Notes under the pieces: generated by a model
What the model was told of the DNA's origin: nothing
The model's database searches: none
The model's input: the letters and a program-made list of their open reading frames with translations, nothing else
Made by a program: the position numbers and the translations under genes
Assembly (NCBI RefSeq): GCF_014203125.1
Contig: NZ_JACHIH010000023.1
Span: 1-64,000 of the forward strand
Direction of reading: 5' to 3'
DNA from: Rhodopseudomonas rhenobacensis
GTDB taxonomy: Bacteria > Pseudomonadota > Alphaproteobacteria > Rhizobiales > Xanthobacteraceae
Length of the DNA stretch: 64,000 bases
Shown: positions 19,071 through 28,382 of the stretch, one piece after another
How the letters are laid out: every line of letters begins with the position of its first letter
Numbering within the stretch: position 1 is the first letter of the stretch

Positions 19071-20345
19071 CTACCGCATCAGGCGCAGCGCATCGGTGAA
19101 GAACTCCGGGCCGCCGAAATTTCCCGACTTCAACGCCAGCAGCATCGGCGCGCCGGCGCCGACGCTGCGCAGCACCGGAACGCCGGCGGCGATTTCGGCG
19201 CCGATCAGAAAGCCCGGCAGCCCAAGCCGATCGACCACCGCGCCGGAGGTCTCGCCGCCGGCGATCACCAGCCGCCGCACGCCGGCGTCGACCAGCGCCG
19301 CGGCGATCTCGGCCATCGCCTGCTCGATAGCGTGGCCGGCCAAGTCGCGGCCGTGGCGGGCCTGCAGCGCCGCCACTTGATCGGGCGTTGTGCTCGACGC
19401 GATCAGCAGCGGCCCTTGCCCGATCCGTTCGCGCGCAAACGCGAGCGCGCGCTGCACTTCGGCGCCGCCTGCTATCAGTTGCTCAGGATCGAGCCGGAGC
19501 ACCGGCATCACGGCTTCGGCGCAGGCGATCTGATTGAGCGTCGCCTGCGAACAGCTGCCGGCGAGACACGCCGCGGCGCCGCCGACCGCGGGCTCGGCTT
19601 CGGACAAAGCCGCTCGCGCCGCGATGCCGCCATTCGCCCGCAGCGCTCGCGCCAGCCCAAGGCCGAGCCCGCTCGCCCCCACCGAGACGCCGTGCCGCAG
19701 CGCCACCGCGCCGAGCGTCTCGAGGTCGCGCTCGAACACCGCGTCGGCAATCGCCGCACTGACGCCGCAAGCCGCGAGTTCATCGAGCCGCGCCTGCACC
19801 GCATCGGCGCCGCGGGCCACCGTCGCGAGATCGATCAGGCCGATCTTGTGACGGCTCTGCCGCCCCAGCACCCGGACCAGATTGGAATCCCGCATCGGGT
19901 TGAGCGGGTGATCCTTCAGCGGGCTTTCGTGCAACGGCACGCAGCCCACGAACAGATGGCCCTGATAGACGCTGCGACCGGTCTCCGGAAATGCCGGCGT
20001 CACCAGCACGATGGCCTCGCCAGCATCATCGCGCAGCACGTCGAGCACCGGGCCGATATTGCCGGCATCGGTGGAATCGAAGGTCGAGCAGATCTTAAAC
20101 AACAGATGCTTAGCGCCACGGCCGCGCAGCCATTGCGCCGCGGCGCGGGATTTTTCCACCGCGGTAGAGGCCGCGATCGAGCGGCTTTTCAGCGACACCA
20201 CCACGGCGTCGACCTCGGGCAGCGCGAGATCGTCGGCCGGCACGCCGATGCTCTGCACGGTGCGCAGCCCCTGCCGCGTCAGCGTGTTGGCGAGATCGGA
20301 AGCGCCGGTGTAGTCGTCGGCGATGCAGCCGAGTTGAAGCGTCAC
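19071..20345 (-). CDS. otnK: 3-oxo-tetronate kinase (four-carbon acid sugar kinase)
   Basis: The 424-residue enzyme belongs to the DUF1537 kinase family, which phosphorylates 3-oxo-tetronate with ATP to the 4-phosphate. The N-terminal motif GCIADDYTGASDLANTL and the C-terminal nucleotide-binding loop IAGGETSGAVVDRLG are both present. The GTG start at 20345 overlaps the stop of the isomerase gene, so translation of the two is coupled. Specificity for oxo-tetronate is inferred from the coupled isomerase and from the matching decarboxylase and dehydrogenase at 35-37 kb. Element C follows its stop. Confidence 0.88.
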   Translation of the reverse strand: MTLQLGCIADDYTGASDLANTLTRQGLRTVQSIGVPADDLALPEVDAVVVSLKSRSIAASTAVEKSRAAAQWLRGRGAKHLLFKICSTFDSTDAGNIGPVLDVLRDDAGEAIVLVTPAFPETGRSVYQGHLFVGCVPLHESPLKDHPLNPMRDSNLVRVLGRQSRHKIGLIDLATVARGADAVQARLDELAACGVSAAIADAVFERDLETLGAVALRHGVSVGASGLGLGLARALRANGGIAARAALSEAEPAVGGAAACLAGSCSQATLNQIACAEAVMPVLRLDPEQLIAGGAEVQRALAFARERIGQGPLLIASSTTPDQVAALQARHGRDLAGHAIEQAMAEIAAALVDAGVRRLVIAGGETSGAVVDRLGLPGFLIGAEIAAGVPVLRSVGAGAPMLLALKSGNFGGPEFFTDALRLMR

Positions 20346-21124
20346 GACGCCCGTCCCGCGTAAGGCGCGAACCAGCCGAGCCCGTCGAGCGTGGCGCCGC
20401 GCGGCCGATATTCGCAGCCGACATAGCCGTCGTAGCCGAGCCGGTCGAGTTCGGCGAACAGGAACGGATAGTTCAATTCCCCATCGTCCGGCTCGCTCCG
20501 CGACGGCACGCTGGCGATCTGGATATGGCCGATCAAGGGCAGCAGCTCGCGCAGCCGCGTGGTGACGTCGCCGTGCAGGATCTGGCAGTGATAGATGTCG
20601 AACTGCAGTTTCAGATTGGGGATCTTGAGATCGAGGATCACATCGCGCGCGAAGGCAAAGTCGTTGAGGAAATAGCCCGGCACGTCGCGGCCGTTGATCG
20701 GCTCGATCAGCACGTCGATGCCGTGCGGCGCGAAGAAATGCGCGGCGACCGCGACCGCCTTGCGATAGGCCACCACGGCCAGCGCATCGTTGCGGTCGGC
20801 GAGGCCCGCCATCAGATGCAGCCGCGTGACGCCGGTGGCCTGCGCGTAGCTCAGCGCGGCGACGAGGCTCGCCTGCAACGCGGCGAATTTGTCCGGCCGC
20901 GCCGCGAAGCCGCGCTCGCCCGCCGCCCAATCGCCGGGCGGCAGGTTGAACAGCGCCTGCGTGAGACCATGGCGCCTCAGCCGCTCGGCAATCGCCTCGG
21001 CCGGATGCTCATAGGGAAACAGGAATTCCACCGCGCTGAAGCCGGCCTTCGCCGCGGCCTCGAAGCGATCGAGGAACGGCAGCTCGGTGAACATCATGGT
21101 GAGATTGGCGGCGAAGCGCGGCAT
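20342..21124 (-). CDS. otnI: 2-oxo-tetronate isomerase (hydroxypyruvate isomerase family)
   Basis: This 260-residue TIM-barrel protein of the Hyi/OtnI group has metal-site motifs LIEPINGRDVPG, LQFDIYHCQ and GCEYRP. It would convert 2-oxo-tetronate to 3-oxo-tetronate for the kinase encoded directly downstream, with which it overlaps by 4 nt. On its own the sequence could be a hydroxypyruvate isomerase, but the neighbouring kinase favours the tetronate role. Confidence 0.85.
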   Translation of the reverse strand: MPRFAANLTMMFTELPFLDRFEAAAKAGFSAVEFLFPYEHPAEAIAERLRRHGLTQALFNLPPGDWAAGERGFAARPDKFAALQASLVAALSYAQATGVTRLHLMAGLADRNDALAVVAYRKAVAVAAHFFAPHGIDVLIEPINGRDVPGYFLNDFAFARDVILDLKIPNLKLQFDIYHCQILHGDVTTRLRELLPLIGHIQIASVPSRSEPDDGELNYPFLFAELDRLGYDGYVGCEYRPRGATLDGLGWFAPYAGRAS

Positions 21125-21150
21125 AAACGTCCTTGTTGATTACGCGGTCT

Positions 21151-22380
21151 TTACGCGCGCGGCACGGCGCGGGTGACGATGCGGATCTCCGAAGTCAGCG
21201 TGCGATGCACCGGGCACTTGTCGGCGATCTCCATCAGCCGGCCGCGCTGCTCGGCATCGAGCGCGCCGTCGAGCGTGATCAGCCGCTCGATCTGGTCGAG
21301 TGTGCCGGTCTTGGTCTCGCACTCGGCGCAGTCCTCGGCGTGGATCTTGCTGTGCGCCAGCGACACCGTGACCCGGTCGAGCGGCAGCGCCTTGCGATCG
21401 GCGTAAAGCCTTATCGTCATCGCTGTGCAGGCGCCGAGCGCGGCGATCAGCAGGTCGTACGGCCCGGGGCCGGAATCGTCGCCGCCGGCCTCGATCGGCT
21501 CGTCGGCGGCGATGCGATGCGGGCCGAGCTTGATCGATTGCCGAAACTTGCCCTGGCGGGTTTCGCTCACCACAACGCGGCGCGGCGCGTCGAGGCTTTC
21601 GGCCGCCGGCAACGTCGCCACCGGATCGAGATAGCGCGCCACCCAGGCGGCGATTAGTTCGGCCACATAGGCGGCGTGGCGGCGATCTGTCAGCAGATGA
21701 TCGGCGTCGTCGAGCGAGACGAAGCTTTTCGGATGCTTCGCGGCGAGGAAGATCTTGGTGGCGTTGTCGATGCCGACGGTGTCGTCGCCCGGCGCGTGCA
21801 GGATCAACAGCGCCTTGTGCAGCGCTGCCACCGATTGCAGAAGCTTGTGCTCGGCGATGTCGTCGAGAAAGTCGCGCGTGATGGTGAACGGCCGCCCCGC
21901 CAGCGACACTTCGCCCGCGCCGGTTGTGCGAATGGAGTCGAGCTGATCGGCGAACAGCTTGGTGACGTGACTGGGGTCCGAGGGTGCGGCGATCGTCACC
22001 ACCGCTTTGGCTTCGGGGATCTTCGCCGCCGCGGCCAGCACCGCGGCGCCGCCGAGGCTGTGGCCGATCAACAGCGCCGGCGCCTTGTAGTGCGCGCGCA
22101 GATGGTCCGCGGCGAGCACCAGGTCGGCGACGTTGGAGGAGAACGTCGCATTGGCGAACTCGCCGTCGCTGTCGCCGAGCCCGGTGAAATCGAACCGCAG
22201 CACGGCGATGCCTTGCGCCGCCAGCGACAGCGCGATGCGCCGCGCCGCGAGGCCATCCTTGGCGCAGGTGAAGCAATGCGCCAACAGCGCGTAAGCGCGC
22301 GGCGCGGCGTCCGGCAGGTCGAGCGCGGCGGACAATTCGACGCCGTCGCTGCCGGGAAAACGAAAGCGCTCAATCGGCAC
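21151..22380 (-). CDS. Alpha/beta hydrolase fused to an OsmC-like domain
   Basis: The 409 residues form two domains. Residues ~1-255 are an alpha/beta hydrolase with nucleophile motif GHSLGG (~105-110), an acidic residue in HAPGDD and a His in DDADH. Residues ~270-405 are an OsmC/Ohr-type domain with the two conserved cysteines in LGACTAM and DKCPVHR. OsmC proteins reduce organic hydroperoxides. The fusion suggests hydrolysis of a peroxidised or thiol-linked ester followed by reduction, but this is inference. It lies 26 bp upstream of the otnI start on the same strand and may share its transcript. Confidence 0.87.
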   Translation of the reverse strand: MPIERFRFPGSDGVELSAALDLPDAAPRAYALLAHCFTCAKDGLAARRIALSLAAQGIAVLRFDFTGLGDSDGEFANATFSSNVADLVLAADHLRAHYKAPALLIGHSLGGAAVLAAAAKIPEAKAVVTIAAPSDPSHVTKLFADQLDSIRTTGAGEVSLAGRPFTITRDFLDDIAEHKLLQSVAALHKALLILHAPGDDTVGIDNATKIFLAAKHPKSFVSLDDADHLLTDRRHAAYVAELIAAWVARYLDPVATLPAAESLDAPRRVVVSETRQGKFRQSIKLGPHRIAADEPIEAGGDDSGPGPYDLLIAALGACTAMTIRLYADRKALPLDRVTVSLAHSKIHAEDCAECETKTGTLDQIERLITLDGALDAEQRGRLMEIADKCPVHRTLTSEIRIVTRAVPRA

Positions 22381-22406
22381 GGCGGGGCTCCATCGGTCGC
22401 GGAAAA

Positions 22407-23066
22407 CTAATCAGTCGAATAGCGCTGCTCCAGCCAGGGGTCGCCGCGGTTGTGATAGCCGCGCACCTCCCAATAGCCCGGCGCGTCGGCGGCGACGAAT
22501 TCGATGCTCTGGATCCACTTGGCACTTTTCCAGAAGTAGAGCTGCGGCACCACCAGGCGCACCGGGCCGCCATGCTCCGCGGTCAGCGGCGCGCCGGACC
22601 AGGCGTGCGCCAGCAGCGCGTCCTCCGCGGCGAAATCCTCCAACGACAGATTGGTGGTGTAGCCGTCGTAGCTGTGCAGCAACACGTGGCGCACGTCGGC
22701 ATGCGGCCGGCACGCCGCCAGCAATTCACGCGTCGCCAGCCCCTGCCACTGGTTGTCGTAGCGCGACCAGGTGGTGACGCAGTGAATGTCGGAGACAAAT
22801 TGCGCCTGCGGCTGCGCCATGAACTGCGAGAAATCCCAGAACAGCGGCGCCTCCACCGCGCCATGGACGTCGAGCCGCCAGCGCTCGCGGCCGATCTCGG
22901 GCACGATGCCGAGGTCGAGCACCGGCCAGTCGCGGGTGAGATGCTGACCCGGCGGCAGCCGCTGCTCGGCCGGCCGCGCGGTGAGGCCGGTGAGAAACTT
23001 GCCCTCGCGCGCCCAGCGCTGCTTGCTTTGCGTCAGTTTCGACTCGGACGGCGGCTCGTCGCTCAT
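22407..23066 (-). CDS. Molybdopterin-binding oxidoreductase of the sulfite-oxidase fold (YedY-like)
   Basis: The 219-residue protein consists of one molybdopterin-binding domain. The Mo-ligating Cys is in SDIHCVTTWSRYDN. It lacks a signal peptide and a dimerisation domain, so it is a cytoplasmic, short member of the family. The electron partner and substrate are unknown; relatives reduce methionine sulfoxide or oxidise sulfite. It lies 26 nt before the hydrolase-OsmC gene on the same strand, which hints at a shared oxidative-damage role. Confidence 0.82.
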   Translation of the reverse strand: MSDEPPSESKLTQSKQRWAREGKFLTGLTARPAEQRLPPGQHLTRDWPVLDLGIVPEIGRERWRLDVHGAVEAPLFWDFSQFMAQPQAQFVSDIHCVTTWSRYDNQWQGLATRELLAACRPHADVRHVLLHSYDGYTTNLSLEDFAAEDALLAHAWSGAPLTAEHGGPVRLVVPQLYFWKSAKWIQSIEFVAADAPGYWEVRGYHNRGDPWLEQRYSTD

Positions 23067-23135
23067 GGTCGCTCGCTCCTCTCGGGGTGCGCGCGCAGTG
23101 TGCCATAGCGGCGGCGGCGCCGCACGCCGCCGCGA

Positions 23136-24572
23136 TCACATTTCCGCGGGCTGCAGCGCCTTGCGCGGCTCGATCGGCGTGGTGCCACGCAGCCCGAGAA
23201 TCTCCTCCAGCACCAGCGCGCCGGCCAACAGCCGGGCCTCGCCGCGCGGCGGCGCCACGATCTGCAGGCCGACCGGCAAGCCGCTGGCGGTGAAGCCGCA
23301 GGGCAGCGACAGCGCCGGGCAGCATACGAGCGTGATCGCATAGACGATCGCCAGCCACTCGACGTAGTTGTCGAAGCAGTGGCCGTCGCATTCGGCGACG
23401 TAGCGATGCTCGATCGGATACGGCGACACGATGGTGGCCGGCGTCAGCAACAGATCGTAGGTCTCGAAGAACTCCAGCGTCCGCGCCGCCATCGCGACGC
23501 GCTGCGCCTCGGCGCGCGTCAGATCGTCGACCGTGAGCTTCAGCCCCTGCTCGATGTTCCACACCACTTCCGGCTTCAGCTGGTCGCGGCAGTCGCGCAA
23601 TAGCTCGGCCTTGCTGATCGCGAAATCGAACGCGCGCAGCACCTGGAAGCACTCGTGCGCCTCGCGCAGATCCGGATGCGCCAGCTCGACCACCACGCCG
23701 GCTTCGGCAAAGCGTAGCGCCGCCTTGCGGGTGATCGCCGCGACCTCCGGATCGACCGGGGTGATGCCGAGATCCGGCGAATAGGCGACACGCCGCGGCG
23801 GCTTGCCGTAACGCGCGGCGCTGCGGAACGAGTCGGCCGGCGACGGCAGCGACAGCGGATCGGCGGCGCATTCGCCGCTCATCGCGTCGAGCAGTAGCGC
23901 CAGATCTTCGACGTTGCGCGCCATCGGGCCCTGCACGCCGAGCGTGCGATCGATCTTGAAGGCGGGCGTATGCGCGACGCGGCCCACGCTCGGCCGCATC
24001 CCGACGATGCCGCAGAAGCTCGCCGGGTTGCGCAGCGAGCCGCCCATGTCGGAGCCGTGCGCCAGCCAGGCCATGCCGGTGGCGAGCGCCACCGCGGCGC
24101 CGCCGGAGGAGCCCGCCGCCGAGCGCGACAGGTCCCACGGATTGCGCGTGGCGCCGAACAGTTCGTTGAAGGTGTTGGCGCCGGCGCCGAATTCCGGCGT
24201 GTTGGATTTGGCGTAGATCACCGCGCCGTTGGCTTCGAGGTGCTCGACCATCAGATCGGAGCGCGCCGGGATGTGATCCTTGAAGATCTTTGATCCCTGC
24301 GTCGATAGCACGCCTTCGACGTCGGTGAGGTCCTTGATCGGCAGCGGCAGGCCGGCGAGCAGCCCGCGATCGCCGAGCGGGCGCTGCATCAATGCGCTAG
24401 CGTGACGGCGCGCGCGCTCGAAGCAGCGCGTCGGCAGCGCGTTGACCGCGCCGTCGACGGCGGCGATCCGCGCCTCCAACGCATCGAGTAGTTGCAGCGG
24501 CGTGACTTCGCCGGCGTTGAGCTTATCGACGACGTCGCACGCCGTCGCCCGGATCAAATCGTCAGATGTCAC
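23136..24572 (-). CDS. Amidase (amidase signature family)
   Basis: The 478-residue enzyme hydrolyses amide bonds by a Ser-cisSer-Lys triad. The catalytic Lys is in PLPIKDLTDVEG, the cis-Ser in GSDMGGSLRNPA and the nucleophile region in AAGSSGGAAVALA. The GTG at 24572 follows GGGGGGA, better supported than the open extension to 24653. It may be a general or indole-acetamide/aryl amidase; the substrate is not readable. It is upstream of the molybdoprotein gene with ~70 bp between. Confidence 0.9.
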   Translation of the reverse strand: MTSDDLIRATACDVVDKLNAGEVTPLQLLDALEARIAAVDGAVNALPTRCFERARRHASALMQRPLGDRGLLAGLPLPIKDLTDVEGVLSTQGSKIFKDHIPARSDLMVEHLEANGAVIYAKSNTPEFGAGANTFNELFGATRNPWDLSRSAAGSSGGAAVALATGMAWLAHGSDMGGSLRNPASFCGIVGMRPSVGRVAHTPAFKIDRTLGVQGPMARNVEDLALLLDAMSGECAADPLSLPSPADSFRSAARYGKPPRRVAYSPDLGITPVDPEVAAITRKAALRFAEAGVVVELAHPDLREAHECFQVLRAFDFAISKAELLRDCRDQLKPEVVWNIEQGLKLTVDDLTRAEAQRVAMAARTLEFFETYDLLLTPATIVSPYPIEHRYVAECDGHCFDNYVEWLAIVYAITLVCCPALSLPCGFTASGLPVGLQIVAPPRGEARLLAGALVLEEILGLRGTTPIEPRKALQPAEM

Positions 24573-24772
24573 GCGCGTCCCCCCAATGTCGACGCAAGCT
24601 GGTGCATCGGATGGTGGACTGTCAACCGCCGCAACTGCATGCGGTCGGTGCAAGTGATAGAGGCGTCTGCCATCATGCTGTCAGATTGAGCATGACGGTG
24701 CGAAGACCGGCGAAGGTGACATTCTGCTCGCCGAGCATCCCGCAATTGGGACCGCGGCATCACCAAACTTTG

Positions 24773-25747
24773 TCAGCGGTGGCTTTTGGGGCGGCGGCGC
24801 AGCGGATGATGCGGACGTTGCGTCGGCAGCCGCAGCGCACGTCGCAGCGGCCGGTCGTTACGCAGGGCAACACGCGGCGGCTTTGACGGCGGTCGGTTGG
24901 GGTCCGGTCGACGATCGAGCCGCGGCAATTGCTGCCGCGCGGCGCGCCGCTGCAGCGGGTTTGCGGGTCGCAATTTAAGCGCCGGCCTCGGCGGTTGCTC
25001 CGGCGGCCGGATCGCGCGCGGCTGCCGCTTCGGCTGGCGCGGCTGGCGTTGTCGCACCGGCTTGCGCAGCAGCCGCTGGCGCGCAGGCTTATCCGGCTGG
25101 CCGCTCGGCGCCGGCGTCGGCATCAACGTCGGCGCGGATACGACGAGCACGTCGCTGGCGTTTGGCGTCGACGTCACCCCCGGCGCGGCTGTGATTGCTT
25201 CCGCCTGCGGCATGGGCGGCGCAGCCGCGGCGATGAGTTCTGATACTTCTAACTCTGAAACTGCGGGGGGCGCGGCGGCGACCACCTCCGCCGCGGACCA
25301 CTGCGGCGCGGTCTCGGCCGCGGCGGCCGGCACCACGCGCAGCACCGGCCCGCCCGCGAACCCTCCGTTATGCCGGGCGGCGGCGGGATAGCGCGCGCGC
25401 CGCGGCCGCTTCAGCTCGACGACGGACCAGAGCAAAGCGATCGCCAGCACGATCACCACATCGGCCAATGGCAGCACCAGCCACGCAGCCGTCACTGCGG
25501 TCGCCACGGTGGCGACCTTGCCGAGTTTCTCGGCGTCGGCGAAGATCGCTTTCAGTCCGTGCAGGAAGTTGCTTTGCGGCCCGGACGACAGCTGGCGCCA
25601 GGCCTGCGCGAAGCCGATATCGCGCGCCACCAAGAGATAGCGAGCGATCAAAAATGTCAGCAGAAAGATCAGCGTGCCGGAGAGACCGGCGGCAGAACCG
25701 ATGACCACCACCAGGGCCACAGCCAGAATTGCGAACCAGTCCTTCAT
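24773..25747 (-). CDS. Membrane protein with a long Arg/Pro-rich tail, unknown function
   Basis: The 324-residue protein has two hydrophobic regions (~5-40 and ~80-108) and an Ala-rich middle (~120-215). The last ~100 residues consist mostly of Arg, Pro, Gln and Lys. The frame is continuous and the start at 25747 follows GAGAAGTGTCG. The basic tail would face the cytoplasm or bind nucleic acid or phospholipid, but no family is recognised. The tail composition could also reflect a frame slip in low-complexity DNA. Confidence 0.6.
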   Translation of the reverse strand: MKDWFAILAVALVVVIGSAAGLSGTLIFLLTFLIARYLLVARDIGFAQAWRQLSSGPQSNFLHGLKAIFADAEKLGKVATVATAVTAAWLVLPLADVVIVLAIALLWSVVELKRPRRARYPAAARHNGGFAGGPVLRVVPAAAAETAPQWSAAEVVAAAPPAVSELEVSELIAAAAPPMPQAEAITAAPGVTSTPNASDVLVVSAPTLMPTPAPSGQPDKPARQRLLRKPVRQRQPRQPKRQPRAIRPPEQPPRPALKLRPANPLQRRAARQQLPRLDRRPDPNRPPSKPPRVALRNDRPLRRALRLPTQRPHHPLRRRPKSHR

Positions 25748-25952
25748 CCGACACTTCTCCTTCGCCGTCCGCCAAGGGCTTCCGTTCGCGACGCGCGCCC
25801 GCGTCCACGAACTAAGTGTGTCATGGCGACAGACAGGATACTTTGATTCGGATCACCGGAGATTCATTCGCCGCGCCTATTTTATAAGGGCAATAGTGCT
25901 AACTGCGGTGGATGGTTACCTCTAAGTAAGCATCGATGCGACTACGAATTTC

Positions 25953-26049
25953 ACCTCTCCCCCCGGCATGGCATAACGCGGCGCCCCCTCACCCGGCGCG
26001 ACAAGCTTCGCTTGTCACGCCACCCTCTCCCCGCAAGCGGGGCGAGGGA
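25953..26049. repeat. Element A, internally deleted copy
   Basis: It starts CACCTCTCCCCC and then jumps to GGCATAACGCGGCGCCCCCTCACCC, so the left hairpin and spacer of the full copy at 1872-2033 are missing. The right end, to CGAGGGA, is intact. Around it (25748-26101) no gene is seen; the left part must carry the promoter of the Arg/Pro-tailed protein gene. Confidence 0.8.
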
Positions 26050-26101
26050 CGTTTGCCGCGCCGGTCTTAAATCAGTCGACGCTCGGCTCTTAGAACCAGC
26101 C

Positions 26102-27028
26102 TCAGCTCCCCACCGCTTCCGCGACGATGCGCCGGCAGTGTTGCAGCGCCGCTTCGACCAGGTTGGCGCTGGCTTCGGGTGTACGGAACGCGGAGTGCGC
26201 CGACAGCGTGACGTTGGGCAGCCGGGTCAGCGGATGGCCGACCGGCAACGGCTCGGTGTCGAACACGTCGAGCCCGGCGTGGCGCAGATGCCCGGAGCGC
26301 AGCGCGTCGATCATCGCCGCCTCGTCGACCAGCGCGCCGCGCGCGGTGTTGACCAGGATCGCGCCGGGCTTGATCGTGGCAATTTTTTCGCGCGACAAGA
26401 ACCCTCTGGTCTCGTCGTTGAGCAACAGATGCAGCGACACCACGTCGCTCTGCGCCAGCAGCGTCTCGATGTCGACGAAATCGACGCCCTCATATTGCTT
26501 CGGCGTCCTATTCCAGGCGATCACCTTCATGCCGGAGCCGAGTGCGATCCGCGCCACTTCCGCGGCGATGCCGCCGAAGCCGATCAGCCCGATGGTCTTG
26601 CCGGTGAGCTGCACGCCGTCCTCGCGCAGCCAATTGCCGGCGCGCATCTCGCGGTCCATCGTCGCCAGATTGCGCGCGCCGGCCCACATCAGGGCGATGG
26701 CGCATTCCGCCACCGCGGTGTCGCCATAGCCGCGGATCAGATGCACGGCGATGCCGAGTTCGGCGAGTTCTTCCGGGTTCATGTAGCTGCGCGCGCCGGT
26801 GCCGAGAAACACCACGTGCTTGAGGCCGATGCATTGCCGCGCGATCTCGGTCGGCAGCGCGGTGTGGTCGATGATCGCGATCGCGGCGTTGCCGAACAGC
26901 ACGCGCGGCAATTGCCGCGGCGTGACGTCGGGGTCGCGGTTGATGATCATCGGCAGATCGAGCGGCGTCGAGATCGTCTCGAACAGATCCCCGAGCGTTT
27001 CGCTGGCGTCGACAAAGACCGCGTGCAT
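26102..27028 (-). CDS. D-isomer-specific 2-hydroxyacid dehydrogenase family protein
   Basis: The 308-residue NAD(P)-dependent oxidoreductase has the Rossmann motif IGLIGFGGIAAE (~145-156). The catalytic residues are in VNTARG (Arg), FDTEPLP (Glu) and LSAHSAF (His). It would interconvert a 2-keto and a D-2-hydroxy acid. It lies 15 nt downstream of the amidohydrolase and is almost certainly co-transcribed with it. It may reduce the product released from the imported substrate; the precise acid is unknown. Confidence 0.88.
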   Translation of the reverse strand: MHAVFVDASETLGDLFETISTPLDLPMIINRDPDVTPRQLPRVLFGNAAIAIIDHTALPTEIARQCIGLKHVVFLGTGARSYMNPEELAELGIAVHLIRGYGDTAVAECAIALMWAGARNLATMDREMRAGNWLREDGVQLTGKTIGLIGFGGIAAEVARIALGSGMKVIAWNRTPKQYEGVDFVDIETLLAQSDVVSLHLLLNDETRGFLSREKIATIKPGAILVNTARGALVDEAAMIDALRSGHLRHAGLDVFDTEPLPVGHPLTRLPNVTLSAHSAFRTPEASANLVEAALQHCRRIVAEAVGS

Positions 27029-27043
27029 TGCGATTTCCGCCGC

Positions 27044-28294
27044 TTACTTCGCCACGCCGGCGAGCGCCAGCACGGTGTGCAGCAACACGTTGGCGCCGGC
27101 GCCGCAATCGGCCTCCTTGGCGTCTTCCAATTCGTTGTGGCTGACGCCGTCCTTGCACGGCACGAAGATCATCGCCGCCGGCATCATGGTGGCGAGGTTG
27201 CAGGAATCGTGGCCGGCGCCCGAGGTGATGCGGCGATGGCTGTAGCCGAGGTCGGACGCCGCGGTCTGCACCGCGTCGATCAATTTGGGGTCGAAATGCG
27301 TCGGTTCGATCCGCCACACCAGGTCGAGCGCGATCTCGACCTTGCGGCGCGCGGCGATCTCGACTGCGGCGGCACGCACGTTCTTGTCGAGCGAATCCAT
27401 GATCGAGGCCTCGGCGCTGCGCATATCGATGGTGAAGGCGATCTCGCCGGGAATCACGTTGCGCGACGGCCGCGCGATCACCGCTTCGCCGATGGTGCCG
27501 ACCGCTTTGGGGCCGAGCTCGGTGGCGATCCGCTCCACCGCCAGCACGATCTCCGACAGCGCGCCTAGCGCGTCGCGGCGCAACTGCATCGGCGTCGAGC
27601 CGGCGTGGCTTTCGAAGCCGGTGATCTTGCCGTCGTACCACAGCACGCCCTGCCCGGAATCCACCACGCCGATGGTCTTGTTTTCGGCTTCCAGGATCGG
27701 CCCCTGCTCGATGTGCAGCTCGACGAACGAGGTGAATTTCTGGGCGCCGAGCGGAGTGTCGCCGCGATAGCCGATCGCATCGAGCGCCTCGGCGACGCTG
27801 ATGCCGTCAATGTCCTTGCGCGCCAGAATATCCTCGGGCGTGAAGTCGCCCACATAGGCCGCCGATCCCATCATCGCCGGCGCGTAGCGCGAGCCTTCCT
27901 CGTTGGTCCAGTTGGCGACGCAGAGCGGCAGCTCGGTTTCGATGCCGGCGTCGTTCAGCGTGCGCACCACTTCGAGCGCTGCGAGCGAGCCTAAGATGCC
28001 GTCGAACTTGCCGCCGGTCGGCTGGGTGTCGAGATGCGAGCCGAGCCCGATCGGCGGCTTCGACATATCGCGGCCACGGCGCAGCCCGAACATGTTGCCG
28101 AGCGTGTCGACATGCACCTCGCAGCCGGCCTGCTCGAGCGCTTGGCGAAACCAGTCGCGCACCTGTTTGTCCTCGGCGCTCAGCGTCAGCCGCCGCACCC
28201 CGCCCTTCGGCGTGCCGCCGAATGTCGCGGTGTCGTGGATGGTGCTCCACAGTCGTGCGGTGTCGATCTGCAGATTGGAGGCGAGTTTGCTCAT
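27044..28294 (-). CDS. M20-family amidohydrolase (allantoate amidohydrolase / N-carbamoyl-L-amino acid hydrolase type)
   Basis: The zinc enzyme has 416 residues from the ATG at 28294. Metal-site motifs are GSHLDTQPTGGKFDG, NEEGSRYAPAM, VELHIEQGP and SGAGHDSCNLA. This is the hydantoinase-carbamoylase branch, which removes the carbamoyl group from ureido or N-carbamoyl acids. No allantoin genes are seen nearby, so a carbamoyl-amino-acid-like substrate is at least as likely as allantoate. It is transcribed with the dehydrogenase downstream and lies 88 bp after the LysR gene. Confidence 0.88.
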   Translation of the reverse strand: MSKLASNLQIDTARLWSTIHDTATFGGTPKGGVRRLTLSAEDKQVRDWFRQALEQAGCEVHVDTLGNMFGLRRGRDMSKPPIGLGSHLDTQPTGGKFDGILGSLAALEVVRTLNDAGIETELPLCVANWTNEEGSRYAPAMMGSAAYVGDFTPEDILARKDIDGISVAEALDAIGYRGDTPLGAQKFTSFVELHIEQGPILEAENKTIGVVDSGQGVLWYDGKITGFESHAGSTPMQLRRDALGALSEIVLAVERIATELGPKAVGTIGEAVIARPSRNVIPGEIAFTIDMRSAEASIMDSLDKNVRAAAVEIAARRKVEIALDLVWRIEPTHFDPKLIDAVQTAASDLGYSHRRITSGAGHDSCNLATMMPAAMIFVPCKDGVSHNELEDAKEADCGAGANVLLHTVLALAGVAK

Positions 28295-28334
28295 GCGAAG
28301 GTCCCGATTGCGGCGCGCGTCATCGAACGGACGG

Positions 28335-28362
28335 TACCTTGTCCATACGCTACCTTGTCCAT
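28335..28362. repeat. Two 12-bp direct repeats
   Basis: TACCTTGTCCAT occurs at 28335-28346 and 28351-28362, a 16-bp period, in the 88-bp gap between the LysR gene and the amidohydrolase gene. Such spacing would suit a dimeric regulator on one or two faces of the helix, but it could be a chance duplication. Confidence 0.45.
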
Positions 28363-28382
28363 GACGCGGTGACGCCGCCGCG

